A stretch of DNA of 64,000 bases from the NCBI GenBank assembly GCA_045542075.1, contig JAZQKI010000001.1, positions 1 to 64,000 of the forward strand, given 5' to 3'. The DNA is from SVTX01 sp045542075 (GTDB lineage: Bacteria; Bacillota; Clostridia; Oscillospirales; CAG-272). A program made the translations under genes and the position numbers. Below are positions 1 to 7,801 of the stretch, one piece after another. The notes below the pieces were generated by a model. The model was not told where the DNA came from. It did not search any database and was given only the letters and a program-made list of their open reading frames with translations. Positions within the stretch are counted from its first letter, which is position 1; every line of letters starts with the position of its first letter.

Positions 1-1061
1 AGGAGTTGATTTATGACATTGTCTTCCTAAGACCGCTTGGCCTCCGACTTCACTACCGTGACGGTATGTTCATTCTCGGCGACCCCGATGATGAGACCAA
101 GGAATGCTTTGCGCTCCGTCCTATGACATGTCCCTTCCAGTATCAGGTATTCCTTAACAAGAAGCGTTCCTACAGAGATCTTCCCATGAGACTTGGCGAG
201 ACGTCAACTCTGTTCAGAAACGAGGATAGCGGTGAGATGCACGGACTTATCAGAGTTCGTCAGTTCACGATCTCCGAGGGACACCTCATTCTCCGTCCCG
301 AACAGCTCGAGGAAGAATTCCGCGGCTGTCTTGAGCTTGCAAAGTACGTTCTTGATACGGTTGGTATGCTTGAAAACTGTTCCTTCCGCTTCTCACAGTG
401 GGATCCCGCAAGAGCAGGCATAAAGTACGAGGGTACTGCGGAGCAGTGGGAGCACGCACAGTCTGTAATGAAGGACATTCTTGATAAGCTTGATGTTGAA
501 TACGAAGTAGGTATTGATGAGGCGGCGTTCTACGGACCTAAGCTTGACATTCAGTACAAGAACGTATTTGGCAAGGAAGATACCATAGTTACTATTCAGA
601 TAGATATGCTTTTGGCAGAGAAGTTCGGAATGGAATACGTAGATTCCGATAACACGATGAAGCATCCTTATATCATCCACCGCACGTCGCTTGGCTGCTA
701 TGAGCGTACACTTGCGTACCTTATCGAAAGATATGCAGGCGCGCTTCCTACGTGGATGGCTCCCGTTCAGGTCAAGATGCTTCCTATTGGTGACGAGCAG
801 GTCGCTTACTGTGACGAGATCGCAAGAAAGCTTACTAATCTCGGCGTAAGAGTTGAGGTTGACCGTCGAAACGAGACTATCGGCTACAAGCTCCGTAACG
901 CTCAGCTTGAAAAGGTGCCCTACATGTTGGTTGTGGGCGCAAAGGAGGTCGAGGCAAACACCGTTGCCGTCCGCTCGCGCAAGGAAGGTGAGAAGGGCGC
1001 AATGTCTGTCGACGCATTCATCTGCGAGCTTATGTGTGAGATCTCTGAAAAGAGAAGATAA
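1..1061 (+). CDS. thrS: Threonine--tRNA ligase, 3' part (5' end outside window)
   Basis: Charges tRNA-Thr with threonine in the cytoplasm. The frame is open from base 3 and about 350 residues are visible, so the N-terminal editing part lies outside the window. The class II catalytic core shows the motif 2 region LRPMTCPFQYQVF and the RNEDSGEMHGLIRVRQFT block. The Cys of MTCP, the His of SEGHL and the His of IHRTSLGCYER sit where family zinc ligands are expected. The last ~110 residues (MAPVQVKMLPIGDEQ onward) are the anticodon-binding domain. The form TCPFQYQVF replaces the common NCPGH form, which marks a divergent ThrS subgroup. A strong hairpin follows the stop. Confidence 0.95.
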   Translation, partial: ELIYDIVFLRPLGLRLHYRDGMFILGDPDDETKECFALRPMTCPFQYQVFLNKKRSYRDLPMRLGETSTLFRNEDSGEMHGLIRVRQFTISEGHLILRPEQLEEEFRGCLELAKYVLDTVGMLENCSFRFSQWDPARAGIKYEGTAEQWEHAQSVMKDILDKLDVEYEVGIDEAAFYGPKLDIQYKNVFGKEDTIVTIQIDMLLAEKFGMEYVDSDNTMKHPYIIHRTSLGCYERTLAYLIERYAGALPTWMAPVQVKMLPIGDEQVAYCDEIARKLTNLGVRVEVDRRNETIGYKLRNAQLEKVPYMLVVGAKEVEANTVAVRSRKEGEKGAMSVDAFICELMCEISEKRR

Positions 1062-1075
1062 TTTCCCGAAATTTG

Positions 1076-1113
1076 ACTCCGCGGCAAAAAAAACAAATAT
1101 TTTGCCGCGGAGT
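1076..1113 (+). terminator. Hairpin terminator after thrS
   Basis: A perfect 14-bp inverted repeat (1076-1089 with 1100-1113, GC-rich core CCGCGGC) lies 15 bp after the thrS stop. The T-tract after it is poor, but the stem itself carries A and T runs at the loop side. Confidence 0.7.
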
Positions 1114-1136
1114 TTACAAATGTTTACAAAATATTG

Positions 1137-1165
1137 TTTACTAATATTATAAATAGTAGTATAAT
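1137..1165 (+). promoter_or_regulatory. Putative sigma-A promoter of the pyrH operon
   Basis: TTTACT (1137-1142), 17-bp spacer, TATAAT (1160-1165). It is followed by an AAGGAG ribosome site at 1186 and the pyrH start at 1201. It lies just after the thrS terminator, so pyrH probably begins a new transcription unit. Confidence 0.6.
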
Positions 1166-1200
1166 ATTCTAAAGAGTATATTTTTAAGGAGTTTTCAGCT

Positions 1201-1917
1201 ATGGGATGTCCTGTTTACAAGAGGGTTCTGATAAAAATTTCGGGCGAGGCGCTCGCACATGACAATAAAAAGGGCGAGCTTTATGACTTTGGCTTTATGG
1301 ACAAGGTTGCGTCTGTGATAAAAAAATGTGTTGACGAGGGCGTGCAGGTCGCACTGATCGTCGGCGCGGGCAATATTTGGCGAGGCGCAAAGGGAACGGC
1401 AATATCAAGATGCCGCGGTGACCACATGGGAATGCTGGCAACAGTGATAAATGCGTTGGCGCTTCAGGATACGTTCCTCCGTGCAGGAATGGACGCGAGA
1501 GTGCTTTCCTCTGTAGAGATGAACACATTTGCGGATTTCTATACGCAGAGAGACGCAAACGACCTTCTGAACTCAGGAAAGGTGGTAATTCTTGCAGGCG
1601 GCTCGGGAGTACCGTTCTTCTCAACAGATACACCCGCGGTAGTTCGCGCTGCAGAGATAGGAGCGGACGCGGTGCTTATGGCGAAGAACGTTGACGGTGT
1701 CTATACCGCCGACCCCAAGACAGACCCAACCGCAAAAAAGATAGAGGATATAACTTATTCCGAAATTCTGGAGAAAAATCTCCGCGCGTTTGATATGACC
1801 GCCGTTTCGTTCTGTAACGACAACGACATTACTTCATTCGCATTTGCTCTCTCAGATCCCGATAATATTTATGACATTATTATGGGTAAATCGACAGGAA
1901 CAAAAATGCATAAATGA
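1201..1917 (+). CDS. pyrH: UMP kinase
   Basis: Phosphorylates UMP to UDP with ATP in pyrimidine nucleotide synthesis; the cytoplasmic enzyme is a homohexamer of the amino-acid-kinase fold. At 238 residues it has normal family length. It shows KRVLIKISGEALA at the N-terminus, the GAGNIWRG glycine loop, the DHMGMLATVINALAL helix and the ADAVLMAKNVDGVYTADP segment, all typical of bacterial PyrH. The start has AAGGAG 9 bp upstream. It is first in a run with frr, uppS, cdsA, dxr, rseP, ispG and polC, the conserved Firmicutes order. Confidence 0.97.
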   Translation: MGCPVYKRVLIKISGEALAHDNKKGELYDFGFMDKVASVIKKCVDEGVQVALIVGAGNIWRGAKGTAISRCRGDHMGMLATVINALALQDTFLRAGMDARVLSSVEMNTFADFYTQRDANDLLNSGKVVILAGGSGVPFFSTDTPAVVRAAEIGADAVLMAKNVDGVYTADPKTDPTAKKIEDITYSEILEKNLRAFDMTAVSFCNDNDITSFAFALSDPDNIYDIIMGKSTGTKMHK

Positions 1918-1959
1918 TCCGCAGATCATCATAATCATATAAAAAGAAAGGGAATTATT

Positions 1960-2514
1960 ATGGGATACAACACTAAAGAAATCGAAACAAAAATGCAGAA
2001 ATCTATTGCTTCATACGAGGAAAATCTTGCTTCCATACGCGCAAGCCAGGCAAATCCCGCAGTACTTAACCGCGTGACCTTTGACTATTGGGGCTCTCCT
2101 ACAGAGATCACGTCTATGGCAGGTATATCCGTGGCAGACGCAAAGACTCTTGTTATCACACCCTACGACGCAAGCACACTTAAGGCTATGGAAAAGGCGA
2201 TACTTATGTCGGATATCGGCATCACTCCCTCCAACGACGGTAAGGTGATCCGCCTCGTATTCCCTCAGCTTACAGAGGAGCGCCGTCGCGAGCTTGCAAA
2301 ACAGGTTCAGAAGATGGGCGAGGAGGCAAAGGTTGCAGTCAGAAACCTTCGCAGAACCGCAAATGACGAGATCAAAAAGCAGAAAAAGGACAATCTTCTC
2401 ACCGAGGACGACGTAAAGAATGCTGAAAAGGCAGTTCAGGATCTTACCGACAAGTACATCAAGAATATTGATACGCTTACCGCGAAGAAGGAAAAAGATA
2501 TTCTTACGGTTTAA
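1960..2514 (+). CDS. frr: Ribosome recycling factor
   Basis: Splits post-termination ribosomes together with EF-G. The 184 residues match the standard RRF length. The N-terminal helix carries SIRASQANPAVLNRVTFDYWG and the C-terminal coiled coil carries RRELAKQVQKMGEEAKVAVRNLRR, both diagnostic. An AAAGAAAGGG ribosome site precedes the ATG. It lies 42 bp after pyrH, the usual pyrH-frr pairing. Confidence 0.97.
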   Translation: MGYNTKEIETKMQKSIASYEENLASIRASQANPAVLNRVTFDYWGSPTEITSMAGISVADAKTLVITPYDASTLKAMEKAILMSDIGITPSNDGKVIRLVFPQLTEERRRELAKQVQKMGEEAKVAVRNLRRTANDEIKKQKKDNLLTEDDVKNAEKAVQDLTDKYIKNIDTLTAKKEKDILTV

Positions 2515-2556
2515 TCAAAATGTTTGGCACAGCACAAACATACCGACTAAATTGAC

Positions 2557-2583
2557 AGCGGGAGTTAAAACACTCCCGCTTTA
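2557..2583 (+). terminator. Hairpin after frr, weak terminator or attenuator
   Basis: A 9-bp GC-rich perfect stem (2557-2565 with 2572-2580), loop TAAAAC, followed by only a short T run. It sits between frr and uppS, so it may reduce rather than stop read-through into the lipid genes. Confidence 0.5.
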
Positions 2584-2610
2584 AGTTTGATTTATGGGAG
2601 TTTATGAACT

Positions 2611-3339
2611 ATGGCAAAAATCAGCGATGAAACAAATCAGCTAAGACAAGCTGTGCTTGAGAGCGGGCTGAAGCACTTGGCGTTTATAATGGACGGAAAC
2701 GGACGTTGGGCGCAAAAGCGCGGAATGCCGCGAGAGTACGGTCACAGACAGGGTACAGAGACGTTTAAGAGAGTTATATCTCACTGTTACGATCTCGGCC
2801 TTGAGTGTGTGACGGTGTATGCCTTTTCCACGGAGAATTGGAAAAGACCTCAAAAAGAGGTGGACTCAATAATGAAGCTTCTTGAGACGTATCTCGACGG
2901 AAATTATCCTGATGAGGCATCTGTAAGGTTCATAGGTGACAGAACACCCCTGAGCGACAGACTTAAGAGAAAAATGGAAAAGGCGGAAAAAGAGACGAAG
3001 GGCAGACCCTTCAGAGTCAACGTGGCACTGAATTACGGCTCAAGAGCGGAGATAACAAATGCCTTTAATCAATTGGCTTTGGAAGGGAAAACCCAAATTA
3101 CCGAGGATGATATAACGTCGCATCTCTATACAAACGGATCTCCCGAGCTTGACCTTGTAGTCAGAACAGGGGGAGATTTGCGAATATCTAACTTTCTGCT
3201 ATGGCAGGCAGCGTATGCGGAGTTTTATTTTACCGATACACTTTGGCCCGATCTTTCGGACGATGACGTGAATGACGCAGTAAGATCATTCTGTTCGAGA
3301 AAAAGAAGATTTGGCGGGCTTGACGGCGACGCCAAATAA
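2611..3339 (+). CDS. uppS: Isoprenyl transferase (undecaprenyl diphosphate synthase)
   Basis: Condenses isopentenyl diphosphate units onto farnesyl diphosphate in cis to make the C55 lipid carrier for cell wall synthesis. It has 242 residues. Visible family signatures are AFIMDGNGRWAQKRG with the catalytic Asp, the GH(R/K)xG pair, YAFSTENWKRP, and the C-terminal LVVRTGGDLRISNFLLWQ substrate-binding block. It lies just before cdsA and dxr, so lipid carrier, phospholipid and isoprenoid precursor genes are together. Confidence 0.96.
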   Translation: MAKISDETNQLRQAVLESGLKHLAFIMDGNGRWAQKRGMPREYGHRQGTETFKRVISHCYDLGLECVTVYAFSTENWKRPQKEVDSIMKLLETYLDGNYPDEASVRFIGDRTPLSDRLKRKMEKAEKETKGRPFRVNVALNYGSRAEITNAFNQLALEGKTQITEDDITSHLYTNGSPELDLVVRTGGDLRISNFLLWQAAYAEFYFTDTLWPDLSDDDVNDAVRSFCSRKRRFGGLDGDAK

Positions 3340-3372
3340 TTAAGCTTTTAATTTCTTTCACGGAGTAGAATT

Positions 3373-4209
3373 ATGTTAAAAAGAATTATTACCTCAATAC
3401 TCGCGCTTTGTGTTTTCGTGCCCGCAATTATTTTTTCGGACACAATGCTTTTTGCATCATTGGTTGCTGTATGCGCTTTCCTTGGCTGCTATGAGATGCT
3501 CTCGTGCACGGGATTTAAGAATAATATCTGGCTTACACTCCCCATATATGTGGCAGCTCTTGTCTTGCCCATTGCAAAGAGACTTATTATGCCTGAGACG
3601 TTTACAACTCTGGCGCTTTGCCTTGCGGGTGTAATAATCGTATATATGCTTGGAGTTTCGGTATTCCAGCACAAAAAGGTGTCCGTTACCGATCTCGGTT
3701 TAGCCTTTGCGGGATGCTTTTATATCATATTTGCGTTTATAGGCATTATGTATCTCCACGATAATATAGAATATGGCAAATACATATATCTGCTTGTGTT
3801 TATCTGCGCGTGGATCACGGACATATTTGCATACTTTACAGGATGGCTCTTCGGCAAGCATAAGCTTATACCCGAGGTAAGCCCAAAAAAGACGATTGAG
3901 GGTGCTATTGGCGGAACAGTGTTCTGCATTGCGGCAACCATAGTGTTCGGAGTTGTGATCGTAAAGCTCTTCAATCCCAGCGGAACTATTGAGGCAAACT
4001 ATCTTTTGCTTGGAATAAGCGGATTGCTTTTGTCCGTTGTATCCCAGCTTGGAGACCTTGTTATGTCGCTTATCAAGCGTCATTACGGTATTAAGGACTA
4101 CGGCAAAATATTCCCGGGACACGGAGGAATACTTGACAGATTTGACTCAGTTATGGCAGTGTGCGTAGTGCTTACCTTCATTTGTACGTATTTTAATCTT
4201 TTAGTATAA
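3373..4209 (+). CDS. cdsA: Phosphatidate cytidylyltransferase
   Basis: Makes CDP-diacylglycerol from phosphatidic acid and CTP at the membrane. The 278-residue protein is strongly hydrophobic, with about eight predicted membrane segments. The family signature is at the C-terminus: SQLGDLVMSLIKRHYGIKD followed by GKIFPGHGGILDRFDS, and the earlier SPKKTIEGAIGG block is also present. The gene lies 33 bp after uppS and 25 bp before dxr in one operon. Confidence 0.96.
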   Translation: MLKRIITSILALCVFVPAIIFSDTMLFASLVAVCAFLGCYEMLSCTGFKNNIWLTLPIYVAALVLPIAKRLIMPETFTTLALCLAGVIIVYMLGVSVFQHKKVSVTDLGLAFAGCFYIIFAFIGIMYLHDNIEYGKYIYLLVFICAWITDIFAYFTGWLFGKHKLIPEVSPKKTIEGAIGGTVFCIAATIVFGVVIVKLFNPSGTIEANYLLLGISGLLLSVVSQLGDLVMSLIKRHYGIKDYGKIFPGHGGILDRFDSVMAVCVVLTFICTYFNLLV

Positions 4210-4234
4210 ATTTACACAGAAAGGACTGAGGCTT

Positions 4235-5413
4235 TTGCAAAATTATAAATATCCCGATATGATAGTGCTTGGCTCAACGGGCTCTGTCGGTGAGCAGGCT
4301 ATAGACGTAGCGCAAAAGCTCGGTGTGAGTGTAAATGCTATATCTGCTCATAAAAATTCAAAAAGAGTTGAGGAGCAAGCAAGAAAATTCGGCGTTTTCG
4401 CGTGCGCTATGAGTGACGAGATTGCGGCTGCGGATCTGAAGGTCAGACTTGCCGACACCAAAATTAAGGTGTACGCAGGCACAGAGGGTATCTGTGAAAT
4501 GATAAACGCTACCGAAACCGACAATGAGGCGGGGCAGATAGTAGAAAACTCCATAGTGGGCGAGGCGGGGCTTTTACCGACCCTGGCAACACTAAAGGCA
4601 GGAAAAAAGCTTGCCCTGGCAAACAAGGAGTCTCTTGTTGCGGGCGGTGAGATAGTAATGCCCTTGGCAAAGGCATCGGGACAGGATATTTTGCCTGTGG
4701 ACAGTGAGCATTGCGCAATATTTCAGTGCTTGCGCTCGGGAAAGCCGAGAGAGATAAAAAAAATAATTCTCACCGCGTCAGGCGGTCCGTTCTTTGGATA
4801 TAACAGGGAGCAGCTTTCATCAATTACGGTAGAGCGCGCGTTGGCTCATCCTACGTGGAAAATGGGCGCAAAAATAACTGTTGACAGCTCAACTCTTATG
4901 AACAAGGGATTTGAGGTTATTGAAGCGGTGCATTTGTTTGGAGTAATGCCCGATCAGATTCAGGTCACGGTACATCGGGAAAGCATAATTCATTCGGCAG
5001 TGGAGTATATTGATAACAGTATTATTGCGCAGCTTTCTCTGCCCGATATGAGGCATTGCGTACAGTACGCCTTGACTCATCCCAACAGACTCGAAGGTCC
5101 TACTGACGAGCTTGACTTGTTCAAGGTAGGAAGACTTACGTTTGATAAGCCCGATATGGAGACATTTCCGCTTTTGCGCATAGCCTTTGACTCTATAAGG
5201 CTTGGCGGAGGCGTGCCCGCCGCGCTCAACGCGGCAAACGAGGAGGCCGTAGCGGCATTCCTTGAGAAAAAAATATCCTATCCCCAAATATCCGAGGTGG
5301 TCGAGCATACTGTTGAGAATATGCGATATGCTAAGGATATTCACGATCTTGAGGGGATCATGTCTGCTTCTGCTGAAGCGAGACGCATAGCTAACTCTAA
5401 AATCTATAACTGA
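4235..5413 (+). CDS. dxr: 1-deoxy-D-xylulose-5-phosphate reductoisomerase
   Basis: Second step of the MEP pathway: rearranges and reduces DXP to 2-C-methyl-erythritol 4-phosphate with NADPH. The protein has 392 residues. It shows the Rossmann motif LGSTGSVGEQ, the NKESLVAGG block, the metal/substrate segment PVDSEHCAIFQ and the SSTLMNKGFEVIEA motif. The chosen start is TTG at 4235, because a GAAAGGA site lies 9 bp before it; the in-frame ATG at 4259 has no ribosome site. With ispG and ispE also in the window, three MEP genes are visible. Confidence 0.96.
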   Translation: MQNYKYPDMIVLGSTGSVGEQAIDVAQKLGVSVNAISAHKNSKRVEEQARKFGVFACAMSDEIAAADLKVRLADTKIKVYAGTEGICEMINATETDNEAGQIVENSIVGEAGLLPTLATLKAGKKLALANKESLVAGGEIVMPLAKASGQDILPVDSEHCAIFQCLRSGKPREIKKIILTASGGPFFGYNREQLSSITVERALAHPTWKMGAKITVDSSTLMNKGFEVIEAVHLFGVMPDQIQVTVHRESIIHSAVEYIDNSIIAQLSLPDMRHCVQYALTHPNRLEGPTDELDLFKVGRLTFDKPDMETFPLLRIAFDSIRLGGGVPAALNAANEEAVAAFLEKKISYPQISEVVEHTVENMRYAKDIHDLEGIMSASAEARRIANSKIYN

Positions 5414-5436
5414 TAATCATAGGTGGTATAAATTCA

Positions 5437-6630
5437 ATGCCTTTTGTTTACCTCTTACTCACTCTGCTATTGCTTAGCGTAATGGTAGTGATTCACGAGC
5501 TGGGACATTTTCTGTTCGCAAAGCTTTTTGGCGTTACTATTCTTGAGTTTTCCGTGGGAATGGGACCCGCTATATATACAACTAAAAAGAAAAATAAAAA
5601 GAATAATGATGATTCTCCCTTCGAGCTTTCACCGACCTTCACAAGAGATGGAAAGGCTCCCGAGATCGACGCGGAGCCAATTTCAGACGAGCCGACTCCC
5701 GAGAATTACGAGGACGCTGAGAGTACGGAGAAGACGGAAGATCAAAAGACTGTATTCAGCATAAGAGCTCTTCCAATAGGCGGATACGTCAGTATGGCGG
5801 GCGAGGATAAGGCGTCCGAGGACAAAAATGCGTTTTGCAACAAAAAGGTCTGGCAGAGACTTGTTATAACCCTTGCAGGTCCCGCGATGAATCTCCTTTT
5901 GGGATTTCTCTGTGTTTGCATACTTGTTGGTGTTGACGGCGCAAAGAACGAGCTGCCGTCAAATATGATATCCTACAACGAGGTCAAGGAATCCATTTCC
6001 GACAAATGCGAAAACCCTCTTATGAGCGGAGACAAAATTATCAAGGTCAATAATGTGTACGTCCACACTGGCAACGAGCTTGACTATGAGATAACCAATC
6101 AGGGCTATGAGCCGCTTGATCTTACGGTTATACGTAACGGAGAGCAGATAGTCCTTGAGGACGTGACGTTTCCCGTATTTGAGACACAGGGTGTTAAGAT
6201 GGGTAGCATGGACTTTAAGGTCTACCGCGACGAGGTGACCTTTGGTAATATCGTAAAGCATGCGTTTTTCCGTTCGGTCAGTATGGTCAAGATGATAGTT
6301 GACAGCATTGTTGATCTGATTGGCGGAAGATACGGAGTTGACGCACTATCGGGTCCTGTTGGTGTCTCCGAGGTAGTCGGTCAGGCAACAAAGAACGGAT
6401 TTTATCCCGTGCTGTATCTGTTCAGCTTTATTACCATAAATCTTGGAGTATTCAATCTTATACCTTTTCCCGCGCTTGACGGAGGAAGAGTATTATTCCT
6501 CGCCTATGAGGGAATTTTCAGAAAGCCTGTTAAAAAAGAAGTTGAACAGGCAATCAATACCGTCGGTCTTATGCTGCTTATGGGACTTGCGGTATTCGTA
6601 ATGATAAAGGATATATTTACACTATTTTAG
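5437..6630 (+). CDS. rseP: Site-2 family intramembrane zinc metalloprotease RseP/RasP
   Basis: Cleaves membrane proteins such as anti-sigma factors and signal-peptide remnants inside the bilayer. The zinc site HELGH is in the first membrane helix (about residues 20-24), a PDZ domain lies in the middle (residues ~190-240), and the second catalytic motif ALDGGRV is near residue 350. Several membrane segments follow the zinc site and flank the C-terminus. Odd: about 60 mostly charged residues (about 45-105, KKKNKKNNDD to KTEDQKT) are inserted before the usual IRALPIGGYV segment. It sits between dxr and ispG, the conserved position. Confidence 0.94.
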   Translation: MPFVYLLLTLLLLSVMVVIHELGHFLFAKLFGVTILEFSVGMGPAIYTTKKKNKKNNDDSPFELSPTFTRDGKAPEIDAEPISDEPTPENYEDAESTEKTEDQKTVFSIRALPIGGYVSMAGEDKASEDKNAFCNKKVWQRLVITLAGPAMNLLLGFLCVCILVGVDGAKNELPSNMISYNEVKESISDKCENPLMSGDKIIKVNNVYVHTGNELDYEITNQGYEPLDLTVIRNGEQIVLEDVTFPVFETQGVKMGSMDFKVYRDEVTFGNIVKHAFFRSVSMVKMIVDSIVDLIGGRYGVDALSGPVGVSEVVGQATKNGFYPVLYLFSFITINLGVFNLIPFPALDGGRVLFLAYEGIFRKPVKKEVEQAINTVGLMLLMGLAVFVMIKDIFTLF

Positions 6631-6641
6631 TTTTAAGCGTA

Positions 6642-6673
6642 AGGCGTGAAATTTTCATGTGAGTTTCACGCCT
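6642..6673 (+). promoter_or_regulatory. Hairpin in the ispG leader
   Basis: A 10-bp perfect stem (6642-6651 with 6664-6673) lies between the rseP stop and the ispG ribosome site. No T-tract follows, so it is unlikely to terminate. It could affect mRNA stability or ispG translation; this is inference from the sequence only. Confidence 0.4.
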
Positions 6674-6711
6674 ACACGTGTCAAAAAGGAAGAAAAAAAG
6701 GAGGGAAGCTT

Positions 6712-7800
6712 ATGAATTATAACAGCATCAGACGAAAGACCCGTGAGGTCAGAATCGGTAAAATAGCCATTGGAGGCAATAACAAAGTTGCCATTCAGTC
6801 TATGACAAATACCGATACCAAGGATGCAAAGGCGACCCTGGATCAGATAAAGGAGCTTGCCTGTGCGGGCTGTGATATAGTAAGAATTACCGTGCCAGAT
6901 GAAGAGGCGGCAGAGACCGTCCGATATATAAAGGAGAGCGGTATTGATACGCCAATAGTCGCGGATATTCATTTTGATTACAGGGCGGCTCTAAAATCTG
7001 CGGAGTACGGTGTTGATAAGATAAGAATAAATCCGGGTAATATCGGAGACGACAGCAGGGTGTTTGAGGTAGCAAGAATTTGCCGCGAGAAAAACATTCC
7101 CATAAGAATAGGTGTCAACAGTGGCTCTGTTGAAAAGCATATACTGGCAAAGCACGGCGGTCCCACACCCGAGGCTCTCTGCGAGAGCGCGTTTTATCAC
7201 ACGTCACTGCTTGAAAAATATGATTTTTATAATACTGTCATTTCAATAAAGGCATCGGGTGTTTCGGAAATGATAGCGGCTAACAGACTTGTAGCCGAGA
7301 GATGCGACTATCCCATACACCTTGGTGTGACCGAAGCGGGAAGCGAGAGAATGGGCATTATCAAGAGCGCAGCAGGTATTGGATCGCTCTTGTGTGACGG
7401 TATAGGAGACACTTTCCGTGTATCTCTCACTGCGGACCCTGTGCGTGAGATTTCTGCCGCAAGAGATATACTCAGCGCGTTGAATGTTGAGGGCCAGTGC
7501 GGTATGAATATTGTAAGCTGCCCCACCTGTGGACGTACAAAAATTGACCTTATAACGCTTTCAAAGCGTTTTGAGGATGCCGCAAGGTCCGAAGGAATTC
7601 TTGACTATCCTATCAAGGTAGCTCTTATGGGGTGCATTGTCAATGGACCCGGAGAGGCAAGAGAAGCGGATATAGGAATAGCGGGCGGTGTCGGAGAGGC
7701 ACTCCTTATCTCTCACGGAGAGATTATTGGAAAGATAAAAGAAGAAGATATTATAAGCACGCTTATTGAAAAGATAAAGGAAATAAAAGAAAGAGCTTAA
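6712..7800 (+). CDS. ispG: 4-hydroxy-3-methylbut-2-enyl-diphosphate synthase
   Basis: Penultimate step of the MEP pathway; a 4Fe-4S enzyme that converts methylerythritol cyclodiphosphate to HMBPP using flavodoxin or ferredoxin electrons. The N-terminal TIM barrel is followed by a cluster domain with SCPTCGRT and MGCIVNGPGEAREAD, giving the three cluster cysteines. The start at 6712 is chosen because GGAGGG lies 6 bp before it; an upstream in-frame codon at 6646 falls inside the leader hairpin. The resulting 362 residues are normal for the short bacterial form. The stop is 1 bp before the polC start. Confidence 0.96.
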   Translation: MNYNSIRRKTREVRIGKIAIGGNNKVAIQSMTNTDTKDAKATLDQIKELACAGCDIVRITVPDEEAAETVRYIKESGIDTPIVADIHFDYRAALKSAEYGVDKIRINPGNIGDDSRVFEVARICREKNIPIRIGVNSGSVEKHILAKHGGPTPEALCESAFYHTSLLEKYDFYNTVISIKASGVSEMIAANRLVAERCDYPIHLGVTEAGSERMGIIKSAAGIGSLLCDGIGDTFRVSLTADPVREISAARDILSALNVEGQCGMNIVSCPTCGRTKIDLITLSKRFEDAARSEGILDYPIKVALMGCIVNGPGEAREADIGIAGGVGEALLISHGEIIGKIKEEDIISTLIEKIKEIKERA

Positions 7801-7801
7801 G

